Of a stretch of 64,000 nucleotides of DNA, positions 38,933 through 47,751 are shown in pieces; position 1 is the first letter of the stretch, and every line of letters begins with the position of its first letter. Position numbers and translations under genes: made by a program. Source of the stretch: Leptospira semungkisensis. Its GTDB lineage: Bacteria; Spirochaetota; Leptospiria; Leptospirales; Leptospiraceae. The notes under the pieces were generated by a model that saw only the letters and a program-made list of their open reading frames with translations, was not told the DNA's origin and made no database searches. The stretch lies in the NCBI RefSeq assembly GCF_004770055.1, contig NZ_RQEP01000005.1, positions 1,178,001 to 1,242,000 of the forward strand. The letters are read 5' to 3'.

Positions 38933-38950
38933 GCCCGGGGTCTCCCGGGC
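38933..38950. terminator. GC-rich hairpin between convergent genes
   Basis: GCCCGGG (38933-38939) and CCCGGGC (38944-38950) form a perfect 7-bp stem between the SET gene and the convergent DUF2179 gene. The T tract on the plus strand is poor (GATTATTT). Confidence 0.55.
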
Positions 38951-38952
38951 GA

Positions 38953-39543
38953 TTATTTCCGGATCTTGGATTGCCTTCTCCAAAGGATGCGGGCAAAACT
39001 TTCCCCTTCTCCGCTTTCACCCTTCCAGAGCTCAGGATCGCTGGTTTTACGCGCGTTCTCGATGGTATAGAAGGCTCCTGGTGCCGTCTTCTTCAGAATG
39101 GATAGAACGATAGGAATGTCCTTTCTTCTTAAAACGGAGAGGATGACCTTGACCGGTCCCCTCGCTCCTTGGGCTTCCAAACTTGTGGTTCGATATCCTG
39201 CCTGGACCAGGTTCTCCGAGATCTCCTCTCCTTTTTCAGGTACTATGATCCGAATGAGAGAATGGCCGATCGCCAGCTTCTCTTCGACCACCATTCCTAG
39301 AAAGGTGCCTGTGGCGAATCCTCCCGCATAGGCGATATAGCAGAGAGCATTGCTTAGATTTCTCATGATCTGGGTGATCACTATGAGCCAGAGAAGCACT
39401 TCAAAGAAACCAAGCAATGCTGCTATTATCTTCCTTTCTCTGGAGATTAGAATGATACGTAGAGTTCCTATACTCACGTCCGTCATTCTGGCAAGATAGA
39501 TCCCTAAGGGTAAAAGTATATAGTCAAAGGCCCAGCTAGGCAT
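38953..39543 (-). CDS. UPF0316/DUF2179-type membrane protein
   Basis: 196 aa from the ATG at 39543 (a TTG at 39558 is also in frame). Three or so N-terminal helices contain the UPF0316 signature [21 protein letters not shown] cytosolic DUF2179-like alpha/beta domain follows (about 105-170: [46 protein letters not shown]). Related domains may bind nucleotides; the function is unknown. It begins only ~40 bases after the last gene of Lig cassette 1 on the same strand and may be read from that transcript. Confidence 0.85.
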   Translation of the reverse strand: MPSWAFDYILLPLGIYLARMTDVSIGTLRIILISRERKIIAALLGFFEVLLWLIVITQIMRNLSNALCYIAYAGGFATGTFLGMVVEEKLAIGHSLIRIIVPEKGEEISENLVQAGYRTTSLEAQGARGPVKVILSVLRRKDIPIVLSILKKTAPGAFYTIENARKTSDPELWKGESGEGESFARILWRRQSKIRK

Positions 39544-39584
39544 GCTCCTATTCTGCAAGAGAAGCTTACTGCTTGGCCAGCAAT

Positions 39585-39896
39585 TTATTTCTTACAATAG
39601 ATCTCTACTGTTTTAGTGGTATAGAAGGGGCCGATGAAGAAATGGATGAGAAGGTCCGTGAACTTGCTGACCAGGATTACTTCTGGATGAGAAGAGTTGG
39701 AACAGACTACATCCGGAGTATGCGATACCGGATAGATCCCGAATACCATACTTCCTTGTTTGAATTTTTGGTCCGGAGAAGGAGCCTCGCTTGCGAGAGC
39801 GTACGGTGTTCCGTTTACCTTATGAACCACAGTGGTGGAATGGCAGCCCACTCCTAATCCGAGAATTAATAATAAGGGAAGAAGGATCCGAATCAT
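39585..39896 (-). CDS. Bor-like lipoprotein, second member, Lig cassette 1
   Basis: 103 aa from the ATG at 39896, which shares four bases with the stop of the upstream gene (ATGA); an ATG at 39905 in frame is an alternative. Signal [17 protein letters not shown] ends in a good lipobox (Cys18). The mature part ends [26 protein letters not shown], which follows the pattern of the lambda Bor/Iss C-terminus (short hydrophobic stretch, then +YTP-x-E-VYC), with a paired Cys in VVCSNSS. The paralogue in cassette 2 is at 46567. Bor in E. coli is an outer-membrane lipoprotein increasing serum survival; transfer of that role is inference. Confidence 0.72.
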   Translation of the reverse strand: MIRILLPLLLILGLGVGCHSTTVVHKVNGTPYALASEAPSPDQKFKQGSMVFGIYPVSHTPDVVCSNSSHPEVILVSKFTDLLIHFFIGPFYTTKTVEIYCKK

Positions 39897-40276
39897 CTGT
39901 AACATTCTATCTCCACTGTTTGCGGGGAATAAATACTGAGGGTGAGTTGCTCCCAAAAAGCATTCCAAAAAGAAGTGTACTGATGGACTGACTTGGGACC
40001 TTCGGGGCAGTACGTGGCGGTGTCCAAGACCAAATTTCCCGGATAGAGTCCGAAGAAGTAATAGGTCTGATGTACCTTATACACTTCTCCTCCTTGTTCC
40101 TGATGGGCTGCTCGAAGCTCCAGAGCCTTCTTACATTCCTTAGAGCTAGGATAGATCCTACATGCCTCAGGAGGAGCCTGAGGATAGCGGACCATCGCAT
40201 GACGACAAGATTCACCCAATACAAATATGGAGAAGAAGAGTCCGAAGGCCAAAAAGAGTCTCGCTTTCTTTCTCAT
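39893..40276 (-). CDS. Bor-like lipoprotein, first member, Lig cassette 1
   Basis: 127 aa from the ATG at 40276 with GAAGGA upstream; another ATG at 40321 overlaps the stop of the Lig gene (TAATG). The signal RKKARLFLAFGLFFSIFVLG leads to a relaxed lipobox (GESC). The mature part has a charged spacer with paired Cys (EACRIYPSSKECKKALELRA). Its last ~55 residues are Bor-like: YYFFGLYPGNLVLDTATYCP then FWEQLTLSIYSPQTVEIEC, matching Bor's HHFF...C...IYTPLEARVYC. It is weakly similar to its partner at 39585, so the pair arose by duplication. Translation is coupled at both ends. Confidence 0.75.
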   Translation of the reverse strand: MRKKARLFLAFGLFFSIFVLGESCRHAMVRYPQAPPEACRIYPSSKECKKALELRAAHQEQGGEVYKVHQTYYFFGLYPGNLVLDTATYCPEGPKSVHQYTSFWNAFWEQLTLSIYSPQTVEIECYR

Positions 40277-40320
40277 TCTTCCTTCAGTCGACTCGAGTTG
40301 TCGATCCTTAGCTTCGATCA

Positions 40321-43300
40321 TTAATTCCACTGCCTATATACACGCACTGGTGTTCCGTTCTTGCCCACACTCACGTAAAGGTAATTGACTCCGTTCACTG
40401 CCACTGATACCGCAGAGAAGATCTGCTGCACGTTCGTAGGATCTGTTAAGCCTGCACCTGCCACCTGCGTCCAAACGCTGGAAGAAGATCCAGGGTTCGA
40501 TGTATTGGTACGATAGATCCTGATTCCCGCAGGGTTATCGAATCCCACATAGAGATAGGATCCGTTCTTAGCCACCATGGTGATTGTCTTGTTGGTGGAA
40601 TCTCCGAAGTTTGTGATCCCGTTTCCGTCGTCTCCCACCATAGACCATTCTCCCGATTCACAGGTTGTAGAATTGGTGGTATCCGATCCTCCGTTCGTAG
40701 GATCACATTTCCAGAGCTGAGCTCTGCGATTCGTATCCGTTCCGTCGGTACATCCGGCCACAGTTCCCGCAGAACTCCTGAGTCCGGAGGCCTGAGAGCT
40801 TTGGACGCAGATCGTACGAGTCACGTAGAGATTATTATTGAATTCTGCAAATTGGGCAAAGGCTCTATCAGCAGGAATCAGATCGTAGAACTTGGAAAGT
40901 TCCAGAGAGAACCATGTATTATCGCTCTTATGCCATTTAGTATTGGATCTAGGTCCGATCTCTGTCCAGTCGCTGCAAGTGTTCTTAGTAGAACATGCAG
41001 TCGTAGGATTGGCAGAGTTGGAACGGATGATGGAGCCGTTATGCCCGACCGCATGCAAACCTCCGTTCGCAGCATAGATCCTATTCTTGAATACGAAGGA
41101 AGAATCGACTCCTATATAATAAGCCCAGTTAGGACTGCTGTTCACGGAGCCGCTTCCTCCACTGGAAGGTCCTCCGAAGTACGGCATATAATCGATACGG
41201 ATCCTTCTTCCGTTTGTACCGTCTGTTGCGTCACAGTTGGAACCCGCGGTACAATTTCCGATGCTGGTATCTGCGGAGTTAAAGGAGATATAACCGAAGT
41301 CAGGAGCGTTCAATCCTTTCGTTAGGTCTCCACTATTGCTCGGTTTCGCAAATCCTGGGAACACTCTATCGTTCAATACTGTGATAGAAGAAGTTCCTGC
41401 AGTCACAGTTCCGGTGATCGTTCCCATATCTATATACTTATAGTTCAGGTTCGTAGAAGTATCATTCGAATAGTAGATATAATCGAAGAGATAATTTCCA
41501 CTTCCGTCCGCTGTCGTTCTTGCCGCAGCGATGAATATGTACGGATTGCTGCTTAAGGATCCCGTGGTAAAGATACCTCTTCCATTCTCATTGTCCGGTC
41601 CGCAACCGTTTGCAAGTGTGGCATCGTTCGCGGTACAACCGGTATGTCCCAATGTAACGTAAGGAGGAACCGCGATACTATTCTCACGAGTGCTGGCAGT
41701 GTTCGAGCTTACATTTGTGGCATCGCTTGCCTGAGCAGTCGTATCCTTGGCAAATGCAAACTGTACCGATTCAGGAGAAGAACCATCATAAGCGAAACGT
41801 AATGCACCGTTTCCTAGGTTGTTCGGGCCGGTATAGATCTTGCTATTGAAGTCCGCCAAATATCCGAATGTAGATCCGTTCTGATCGATTGAGATAGGTC
41901 CATCCCCGAAATTGATAGGAGAAGTTCCGCAACCTAAGAAGGTAGCTCTATCTCTCGGAGAAGATTGAACGTTCTCTGTATCTCCTGAGTCGCGGATGGA
42001 TCCCCAGGAAGAGTTATTGAAATCATCCCCGTCTACGTTATTTGCGGCGATGACCGTGAACTGAGCTCCTGTTTGCAAAGAACTATGAGTGATACAGACC
42101 TTGGCAGAATCCGCAGCCGCTCCTCCGCAGACAGTTCCATCTAGGATCTTAGCGGAAGAAATATTACCTAGGCTTGTAGGTCCTGAAAGTGCATAACGAT
42201 TTGCGCATTCGGAAGTGCTACTACATTCCCCGGAACCGCTTACGTTATTTCCGGATTTGATCGGTTTGGAGAAATTAATAATGATAGTGCTCGTGCTTGC
42301 GCAACTCGCGGAGCTTACTTTCAACTGCTCTTGTCCTACAAAGTCACCGTAATTCGCGCAGCCCATATTATTCGGGATTGCAGAAAGATCCTGAACTCCA
42401 GTTTTATTCACGATCAAAGTGTAGCCTGTTCCCGAAGTCTGAGAAGAAGACAAAGTCAGAGTATAAATCGCTCCGCTTCCACTCACTGAAGAAACGGAGA
42501 TTGAAGACGAAGAAGAGAAGTTGCTATTGTCGGAACAACTTCCGCTTACTGCAGAAGTCAGAGCCAATTTATAGTTGGATGCAGTCGTTGCCTGAGTCGT
42601 GTTCACTGATTCGGAGAAGGTAACTCGGACAGTAGTTGCCGTTAAGGAGACCACGCTCGAAACGATCGGCGGAGTAGTATCCAAATACACCACTGTTAGT
42701 TGCGTATTTCCACTCACAGAGCCGCTTGTCGCAGAGATGGTAATCGCTCCTGCAGCTACACCAGTTGCTAAGCCGTTACTTCCACTTGCATTGCTGATGG
42801 TTGCTATGCTTGTATCTGAAGAAGCCCAGGTCACAGTGCTTGTCAGATCCACAGTCGTGGTATCCGAATATGTTCCAGTTGCTGTATAGTTCTTAGTCTT
42901 GGTTGTATAAACCGTAGTGTTTGTAGGAGAAACGGAAATAGAAACCAGAACCGCAGCTGTCACGGTAAAATTAGTGGTGCTCGAAACAGAACCAAGAGTC
43001 GCAGAGATCGTGCTCACTCCGGTAGCCACTGCACTAGCAAGACCTTGGTTGCCGCTTGCATTGCTAATGGTAGAAGAAGCAGTATTCGAAGATGCCCAAG
43101 TGACTTGCGCAGTGATGTCTAGAGTAGTCGCGTCGGAATACACTCCATTTGCTGTAAAGTTCGTAGTATAACCTTTTGCTAAGCTATAGTTTGTAGGAGT
43201 GATCGAAATACTATCCAAGACCGCAGAGGTGACAGTTACTGCAGTATCCGTGCTCGTGATCGAATTGTACGTAGCCGAGATTTGAGTGCTGCCTTCTTGC

Positions 43301-46113
43301 AGAGCCGTTAATCTACCTTGTGTTCCACTCGCATTGCTGACAGTAGCCTTGGTCTGATCGAAAGAACTCCAGGTAACCTGAGTGGTAATATCTTGTGTGC
43401 TGCTATCAGTATAATGACCGGTCGCTGTAAAGTCTTGGGTTCTTCCTTTAGCTATGCTCAAGGTCGGAGAAGGGGCGATTGTAATACTAGAAAGAGTAGC
43501 AGCAGTGATCGTAAGTGTGCTCGCAGGAGAAGTGACACTTCCTAACTGTGCTTTGATATTCGTGGTTCCAGTTTGGAGAGTAGTCGCTATCCCTTGTGTT
43601 CCACTCGCATTGCTGATGGTAGCCTTGCTTGTGCTCGAAGAGGTCCAGGTGACTAGAGTGGTCAGGTCCTGGGTCGAAGAGTCGGTATATGTTCCAGTTG
43701 CCGTAAAGCTTTGGGTCAATCCCTTGGCCACGCTCGGATTTGTAGGATCTACCTGGATAGAAACCAAAGTAGGAGCTCCTACTGTCATACTCGCAGATCC
43801 GCTGATACTTCCAGAGGTTGCGGTAATCGTAGAAGTTCCTTGGCTTCCTGTATTAGGAGAATTTAATACTTCTTTAGAGGCTCCATTCAATCCGCCTAAT
43901 TGGATTACCGAGGTAAGAGAGCTGGACCAAACTACTTGATCACTGATATCCTGGGTGGAATTATCCGAATACGTTCCTGTTGCTTCTGCCCAAGTAGAAG
44001 TTCCTTTCGCGATGGAAGAATCATGGATATGTACTTCTATCGAAACTAAAACGGCAGAAGTTACCGTAAACGTAATTGAATTGGATATCGATCCTAAGGT
44101 TGCAGTGATCGTGCTCGTTCCGACTCCTACTCCAGTCGCTTTACCTTCCGTTCCGGAAGCGTTACTCACACCTGCAATCGTAGTATCAGAGCTAGTCCAA
44201 GTGACTTGAGTAGTTAGATCTTGAGTGCTTGCATCCGAATAGGTTCCGGTAGCAGTCAGATTTTGGCTCTTCCCCTTCGCAACGCTTGGGCTGGAAGGAG
44301 TGATGGTGATGGACTGCAGTGTGGCTGCGGTTACTGTCAAAGTGCTTGCAGAAGAAGTGATCGTTCCGAGAGTCGCTGTGATATTCGAAGTTCCCACAGC
44401 CGCACCCGTTGCGACACCTTCGCTTCCGCTAACATTGCTGATGGTAGCCTTACTCGTATCTGAAGAAGCCCAGGTCACTTGAGTCGTCAAGTCTTGGGTA
44501 GTCGCATCCGTATATGTTCCGGTAGCAGTAAATGATTTGGTCAGTCCTTTTGCAACACTAGGATTCGTAGGAGTCACCGCTATGGAGACCAATTTAGCCG
44601 CAGTCACAGTGATATCTACATAAGAGCTGATGCTTCCCGAAGTAGCTGTAATCCGAGCAGAGCCGATATTGCCGCTATTCGGAGAGAGAACTTGTTTTTC
44701 AGGAACGCTGTTTAAGGTACCCAATTGCAGAGTAGAAGAATTGGATGTGCTCCAAGAAACACTGGAGCTGATATTCTGAGAAGTTCCGTCGGAATAAACT
44801 CCGGTGGCGGTTACATAAGTGCTTGTGCCTCTTGCGATAGAAGTATCGTCCGCAATTACTTGGATGCTATCTAGAACGGCTGCAGTAACGCTGAAGGAAA
44901 CAGTTTCACTGACACCACCAATACCTGCAGTAATATCTACACTTCCTACTGCAACTCCGGTGACCCTTCCTTCTAATCCAGAACCGTTATCCACGCTTGC
45001 AGTATTCGAATCTGAACTAGACCAGGTGACTTGATCGGTAATATCAGAAGAAGAACCGTCAGAGAAGATCCCTGTTGCGGTTAAGTTTGTATTCCTTCCC
45101 TTAGGAGTGCTTGGATTGGAAGGAGTGATCGAAATGCTTTCTAAGACAGCTGCAGTGACAGTAATATCCGTGTGATCGCTAATAGAACCTAAAGAAGCAG
45201 TAATTGTAGAACTACCTTGCGCTTCTGTAGATAGAAATCCTTTGGAGCCGGAAGTGTCGCCTATCGTAGCGATGCTCGTATCGGAGGAAGTCCAGGTAAC
45301 GGAGGTTGTGATGTCCTGATTGGAATTATCCGAATATGTTCCTGTCGCAGTATATTGTAGATTCTTTCCGAGAGCCAGGGATTGATTCGTAGGAGTTACT
45401 GCAATAGAAACAAGAGTCGCGGAACTAACGGTTAAACTTAAATTATTTGCACTGATCCCGTTATAACTTGCTTGGATAGAAGTACTTCCTGCATTTACAG
45501 CGCTTACTAATCCGGTAGAGTCTATCGTAGCGATGGAAGAATTTCCGGTATTCCAAGAAGTATTCGGATCGTTCGTAAGATCTTGAGAGGAACCGTCAGC
45601 AAAATTTCCGGTTAAACTGCATTGTCTAGTAGTTCCCTTCGGAAGACTTGTGTTTTGATTGATGCATGAAATAGTAAGAGTAGATAAAGGAGCAGAAGTA
45701 ACACCAAGAGAAAGTTGAGCAGTCATTCCTTGATAAGAAATACTGATGCTTGCGGAACCGACTCCCATACCGGTGGCCTGTCCTCCGCTTCCCATTTGAA
45801 TGATAGAAGAATCGCTGGAGCTCCAAGTTGCATCCGAAGTGATATCATTATGAGTTCCGTTAGAATAGAGAGCAGTCGCAGTCAGAGACATGCTAGTAGT
45901 CTTTGCAAAGCTAGAATAAGGAGAACTGATCTCCACTTTGCTCAACTCCGCCTTGGATCCACCTGGGAAGAATAGGAGTCCTCCTCCTTTTTTTCCTGCA
46001 GCGAGACCGACAACTCCTGTGAGCATAGGCCAAGCGATACACCCTTGGAAAAGGAGAGATAATACAGTGATAAATGCGAGCAGAGCTCGCTTTCTATTGA
46101 TGGTTCCTGGCAT
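40321..46113 (-). CDS. LigB-like Ig-repeat surface lipoprotein (12 Big_2 domains)
   Basis: 1930 aa. Lipobox FQGC (Cys25), followed by AWPMLTGVVGLAAGKKGG, which matches the mature N-terminus of leptospiral LigB as I recall it. Residues 57-1145 are 12 bacterial Ig-like (Big_2) domains of 86-94 aa. Residues 1146-1930 form a non-repeat C-terminal region that starts as an Ig-like fold (PPIVSSVVSLTATTVRVTFS) and continues as a Cys-containing, Gly/Asn/Ser-rich beta domain. LigB itself has 12 domains and a similar total length. Lig proteins bind extracellular matrix and complement regulators in pathogenic species. It is followed by two Bor-like lipoprotein genes with start-stop overlap. The family is confident; orthology to ligB versus a separate paralogue is open. 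Confidence 0.9.
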   Translation of the reverse strand: MPGTINRKRALLAFITVLSLLFQGCIAWPMLTGVVGLAAGKKGGGLLFFPGGSKAELSKVEISSPYSSFAKTTSMSLTATALYSNGTHNDITSDATWSSSDSSIIQMGSGGQATGMGVGSASISISYQGMTAQLSLGVTSAPLSTLTISCINQNTSLPKGTTRQCSLTGNFADGSSQDLTNDPNTSWNTGNSSIATIDSTGLVSAVNAGSTSIQASYNGISANNLSLTVSSATLVSIAVTPTNQSLALGKNLQYTATGTYSDNSNQDITTSVTWTSSDTSIATIGDTSGSKGFLSTEAQGSSTITASLGSISDHTDITVTAAVLESISITPSNPSTPKGRNTNLTATGIFSDGSSSDITDQVTWSSSDSNTASVDNGSGLEGRVTGVAVGSVDITAGIGGVSETVSFSVTAAVLDSIQVIADDTSIARGTSTYVTATGVYSDGTSQNISSSVSWSTSNSSTLQLGTLNSVPEKQVLSPNSGNIGSARITATSGSISSYVDITVTAAKLVSIAVTPTNPSVAKGLTKSFTATGTYTDATTQDLTTQVTWASSDTSKATISNVSGSEGVATGAAVGTSNITATLGTITSSASTLTVTAATLQSITITPSSPSVAKGKSQNLTATGTYSDASTQDLTTQVTWTSSDTTIAGVSNASGTEGKATGVGVGTSTITATLGSISNSITFTVTSAVLVSIEVHIHDSSIAKGTSTWAEATGTYSDNSTQDISDQVVWSSSLTSVIQLGGLNGASKEVLNSPNTGSQGTSTITATSGSISGSASMTVGAPTLVSIQVDPTNPSVAKGLTQSFTATGTYTDSSTQDLTTLVTWTSSSTSKATISNASGTQGIATTLQTGTTNIKAQLGSVTSPASTLTITAATLSSITIAPSPTLSIAKGRTQDFTATGHYTDSSTQDITTQVTWSSFDQTKATVSNASGTQGRLTALQEGSTQISATYNSITSTDTAVTVTSAVLDSISITPTNYSLAKGYTTNFTANGVYSDATTLDITAQVTWASSNTASSTISNASGNQGLASAVATGVSTISATLGSVSSTTNFTVTAAVLVSISVSPTNTTVYTTKTKNYTATGTYSDTTTVDLTSTVTWASSDTSIATISNASGSNGLATGVAAGAITISATSGSVSGNTQLTVVYLDTTPPIVSSVVSLTATTVRVTFSESVNTTQATTASNYKLALTSAVSGSCSDNSNFSSSSSISVSSVSGSGAIYTLTLSSSQTSGTGYTLIVNKTGVQDLSAIPNNMGCANYGDFVGQEQLKVSSASCASTSTIIINFSKPIKSGNNVSGSGECSSTSECANRYALSGPTSLGNISSAKILDGTVCGGAAADSAKVCITHSSLQTGAQFTVIAANNVDGDDFNNSSWGSIRDSGDTENVQSSPRDRATFLGCGTSPINFGDGPISIDQNGSTFGYLADFNSKIYTGPNNLGNGALRFAYDGSSPESVQFAFAKDTTAQASDATNVSSNTASTRENSIAVPPYVTLGHTGCTANDATLANGCGPDNENGRGIFTTGSLSSNPYIFIAAARTTADGSGNYLFDYIYYSNDTSTNLNYKYIDMGTITGTVTAGTSSITVLNDRVFPGFAKPSNSGDLTKGLNAPDFGYISFNSADTSIGNCTAGSNCDATDGTNGRRIRIDYMPYFGGPSSGGSGSVNSSPNWAYYIGVDSSFVFKNRIYAANGGLHAVGHNGSIIRSNSANPTTACSTKNTCSDWTEIGPRSNTKWHKSDNTWFSLELSKFYDLIPADRAFAQFAEFNNNLYVTRTICVQSSQASGLRSSAGTVAGCTDGTDTNRRAQLWKCDPTNGGSDTTNSTTCESGEWSMVGDDGNGITNFGDSTNKTITMVAKNGSYLYVGFDNPAGIRIYRTNTSNPGSSSSVWTQVAGAGLTDPTNVQQIFSAVSVAVNGVNYLYVSVGKNGTPVRVYRQWN
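42679..45945 (-). repeat. Big_2 repeat array of Lig cassette 1 (12 domains)
   Basis: Domain limits in residues: 57-142, 143-233, 234-323, 324-413, 414-507, 508-598, 599-688, 689-782, 783-873, 874-965, 966-1055, 1056-1145. Domains 3-8 are two copies of an A-B-C triad: A begins LVSIxVTPTN, B begins L(E/Q)SI(S/T)ITPS, C is longer (94 aa) and begins L-SI(Q/E)V with GTST and a LQLGxLN insert. Domain 9 is another A; 10, 11 and 12 are unique end types shared with the paralogue. Confidence 0.88.
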
Positions 46114-46228
46114 CGTGCTACTTCTATATATCTTAGATCGATTTTTTTTATATCGAACTAAACTAATCGACGCTTAAAAACTATACACTATTTCATTTAA
46201 AAGTAAATAAAAGGGATTACTTGAGTAA

Positions 46229-46396
46229 GTGTGTGATTACTTAGCTCGAAGAGAATTCTTCGATGCGGAAGAAGAGACGGAACCGATCTGTACTCCTGAA
46301 AATCCGTTACTCAAGTGGGTGAACAAAGAAATAAAACGGATTCGGATTTTCGGTCTCTACAAATATCTACTCCCAAAATCGAAAAAAGCCCACTGA
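46229..46396 (+). pseudogene. Possible small ORF or gene remnant between the Lig cassettes
   Basis: A 55-codon plus-strand frame (GTG at 46229, TGA at 46394-46396) encodes a protein-like stretch: DYLARREFFDAEEETEPICT, then LLKWVNKEIKRIRIFGLYKY. No ribosome-binding site and no recognised family. It lies inside the 453-bp gap 46114-46566, which otherwise contains only AT-rich sequence and presumably the promoter of the cassette 1 Lig gene. It may be the tail of a decayed gene or chance. Confidence 0.25.
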
Positions 46397-46566
46397 GAAA
46401 TTTAAATATTCAAAAATTGGAAAGTGATCTAACGTTTGCTCTCGGTTTGACGAAGGCCGAATAACGTATGTAAGGCTTATGCTTCGGATCGAGGTTATTT
46501 GTGAGTCCGAAATGACCTTCTTTTAACACATAACAAAGAGATCATTATTCCTAAGTTTATGTCCTA

Positions 46567-46923
46567 TTATTCGCCCCAATTGCTTTTTCCGTCTAGGATA
46601 AGCAAGGATCTACAATAAACCATCACGGTTTTAGTATTATACAAAGGACCGATCAGGAAATGAATGATGGAATCTCCGAAGCCGGTCACCAAACGTACCT
46701 CTGCCGGAATTTGATTCTTGCAGGATGCTTCTTCTTTTTCCGAGATTAAATAGATTCCGAAAAGAGTGCTGCTTTGCTTTAAGTCTTTCTCTGGTTTAGG
46801 AGGCTTTTCCATGTGAGCTACGGGTAGAGTATCTACTTTATGGATCAAGATGGTGGAGTGACAACCCAGGTGTAGAGAAATTAAGCCGAAAGTAGATAAG
46901 AAAATTCTTATATAGGATAGCAT
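46567..46923 (-). CDS. Bor-like lipoprotein, second member, Lig cassette 2
   Basis: 118 aa from the ATG at 46923, overlapping the end of the upstream gene by 16 bases. The signal LSYIRIFLSTFGLISLHLGC ends in a lipobox, and the mature start CHSTILIHKVD matches the paralogue at 39585 ([11 protein letters not shown]). The C-terminal Bor-like pattern is GDSIIHFLIGPLYNTKTVMV followed by YC. It is 13 residues longer than its paralogue at the C-terminus (SLLILDGKSNWGE), probably from loss of the original stop. Confidence 0.7.
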   Translation of the reverse strand: MLSYIRIFLSTFGLISLHLGCHSTILIHKVDTLPVAHMEKPPKPEKDLKQSSTLFGIYLISEKEEASCKNQIPAEVRLVTGFGDSIIHFLIGPLYNTKTVMVYCRSLLILDGKSNWGE

Positions 46924-47291
46924 TCTATCTCCAGCGTTCTGGGGGAATATATGGTAAGGGTGACTTGTTCCCAAAACCCGTCCCAAAAAGATTGGAATTG
47001 GTGTGCGGATTTGGGCCCTGCAGGGCAGTACTTAGCTACATTTACGATGATGTCTGAAGGGTATAATCCGAATAAGTAATATTTCTGTGAGATAGAATGG
47101 ACCTCGCCTTGTTGGGACTTCTTTCCGTTTCTTTCTTCCATAGCCAATCTGCATTCCTTGGAATCCTGATACAATCTGCAAGGCTCGGGAGTTCTTTGCG
47201 GATAATTGACCCAAGCATGTCTGCAATTCGAGAGGATGCATACACAGGCAAAAAGATATAGAAGGAGCAGGATACGTTTATCGATGTACAA
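46908..47291 (-). CDS. Bor-like lipoprotein, first member, Lig cassette 2
   Basis: 127 aa from a TTG at 47291 with GAGGAAG just upstream; the frame is open to an ATG at 47318 further inside the preceding gene. Signal YIDKRILLLLYLFACVCILSNC, then CRHAWVNYPQRTPEPCRLYQ, closely matching the paralogue at 39893. The Bor-like C-terminus (YYLFGLYPSDIIVNVAKYCP ... EQVTLTIYSPRTLEIEC) is retained. It overlaps both neighbours, so the three small lipoprotein genes are translationally linked. Confidence 0.72.
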   Translation of the reverse strand: MYIDKRILLLLYLFACVCILSNCRHAWVNYPQRTPEPCRLYQDSKECRLAMEERNGKKSQQGEVHSISQKYYLFGLYPSDIIVNVAKYCPAGPKSAHQFQSFWDGFWEQVTLTIYSPRTLEIECYPI

Positions 47292-47751
47292 TTTCTTCCT
47301 CCCATGCAATGGAAGCATGTCCGGGGCCGTATATTGCTGCGAAGATTCGATACGAAACTGGCTCCGGTTTCTCCTGGATTCCTCGGTCTAGGACAAGAGA
47401 GTATTCACCTGACTCCGGATTCTTAATCTCTATTTCGCAACGATTCGAATCCTCTTTTGATTTCTTGCACGGAAAACTACTTGGGAAAGGAAATCCCTTA
47501 CGGGTCAACCTTGCAGTGATCCCGGATCTATTCGTTTCTAAGTTAACGGAAAGTTTAACTTCTCTGGCTTCGGTCAGTTTAAATCTGTATTCCCAAGCTC
47601 CAGAAGACAGACTACTATCTGTCTGTGCCTGAAAGATCGAAGTTTCTGCCTTCTGTATTCTTTCGAACCTAAGAGGCTCATGCCTAATTGGTTGTTTGCA
47701 TTCTAAAGATATTAAAAAAATATATATAATTAAAATATGATTCTTCTTCAT
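47278..47751 (-). CDS. Lipoprotein unique to Lig cassette 2
   Basis: 157 aa. Signal KKNHILIIYIFLISLEC ends at a lipobox Cys18. The mature part is beta-rich (FKLTEAREVKLSVNLETNRS, NPESGEYSLVLDRGIQ, YRIFAAIYGPGHASIAWEEE) and resembles a jelly-roll or pre-peptidase C-terminal-like sandwich. The ATG overlaps the Lig stop (TAATG) and the end overlaps the first Bor-like gene. Cassette 1 has no counterpart. Function unknown. Confidence 0.72.
   Translation of the reverse strand: MKKNHILIIYIFLISLECKQPIRHEPLRFERIQKAETSIFQAQTDSSLSSGAWEYRFKLTEAREVKLSVNLETNRSGITARLTRKGFPFPSSFPCKKSKEDSNRCEIEIKNPESGEYSLVLDRGIQEKPEPVSYRIFAAIYGPGHASIAWEEEIVHR

Noticed and set aside
43454..43939. Long plus-strand frame antisense to the cassette 1 Ig repeats (similar ones at 42599-42889, 44300-44482 and 50050-50358)
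   Set aside because: They repeat with the period of the Ig domains and have Val/Glu/Pro-rich, low-complexity translations. They are mirror images of the coding repeats, not genes.
42679..45945. CRISPR-like or tandem DNA repeat
   Set aside because: Spacing of about 270 bp and full coding potential show these are Ig-domain repeats inside one gene; no short identical repeats with spacers were found anywhere in the window.
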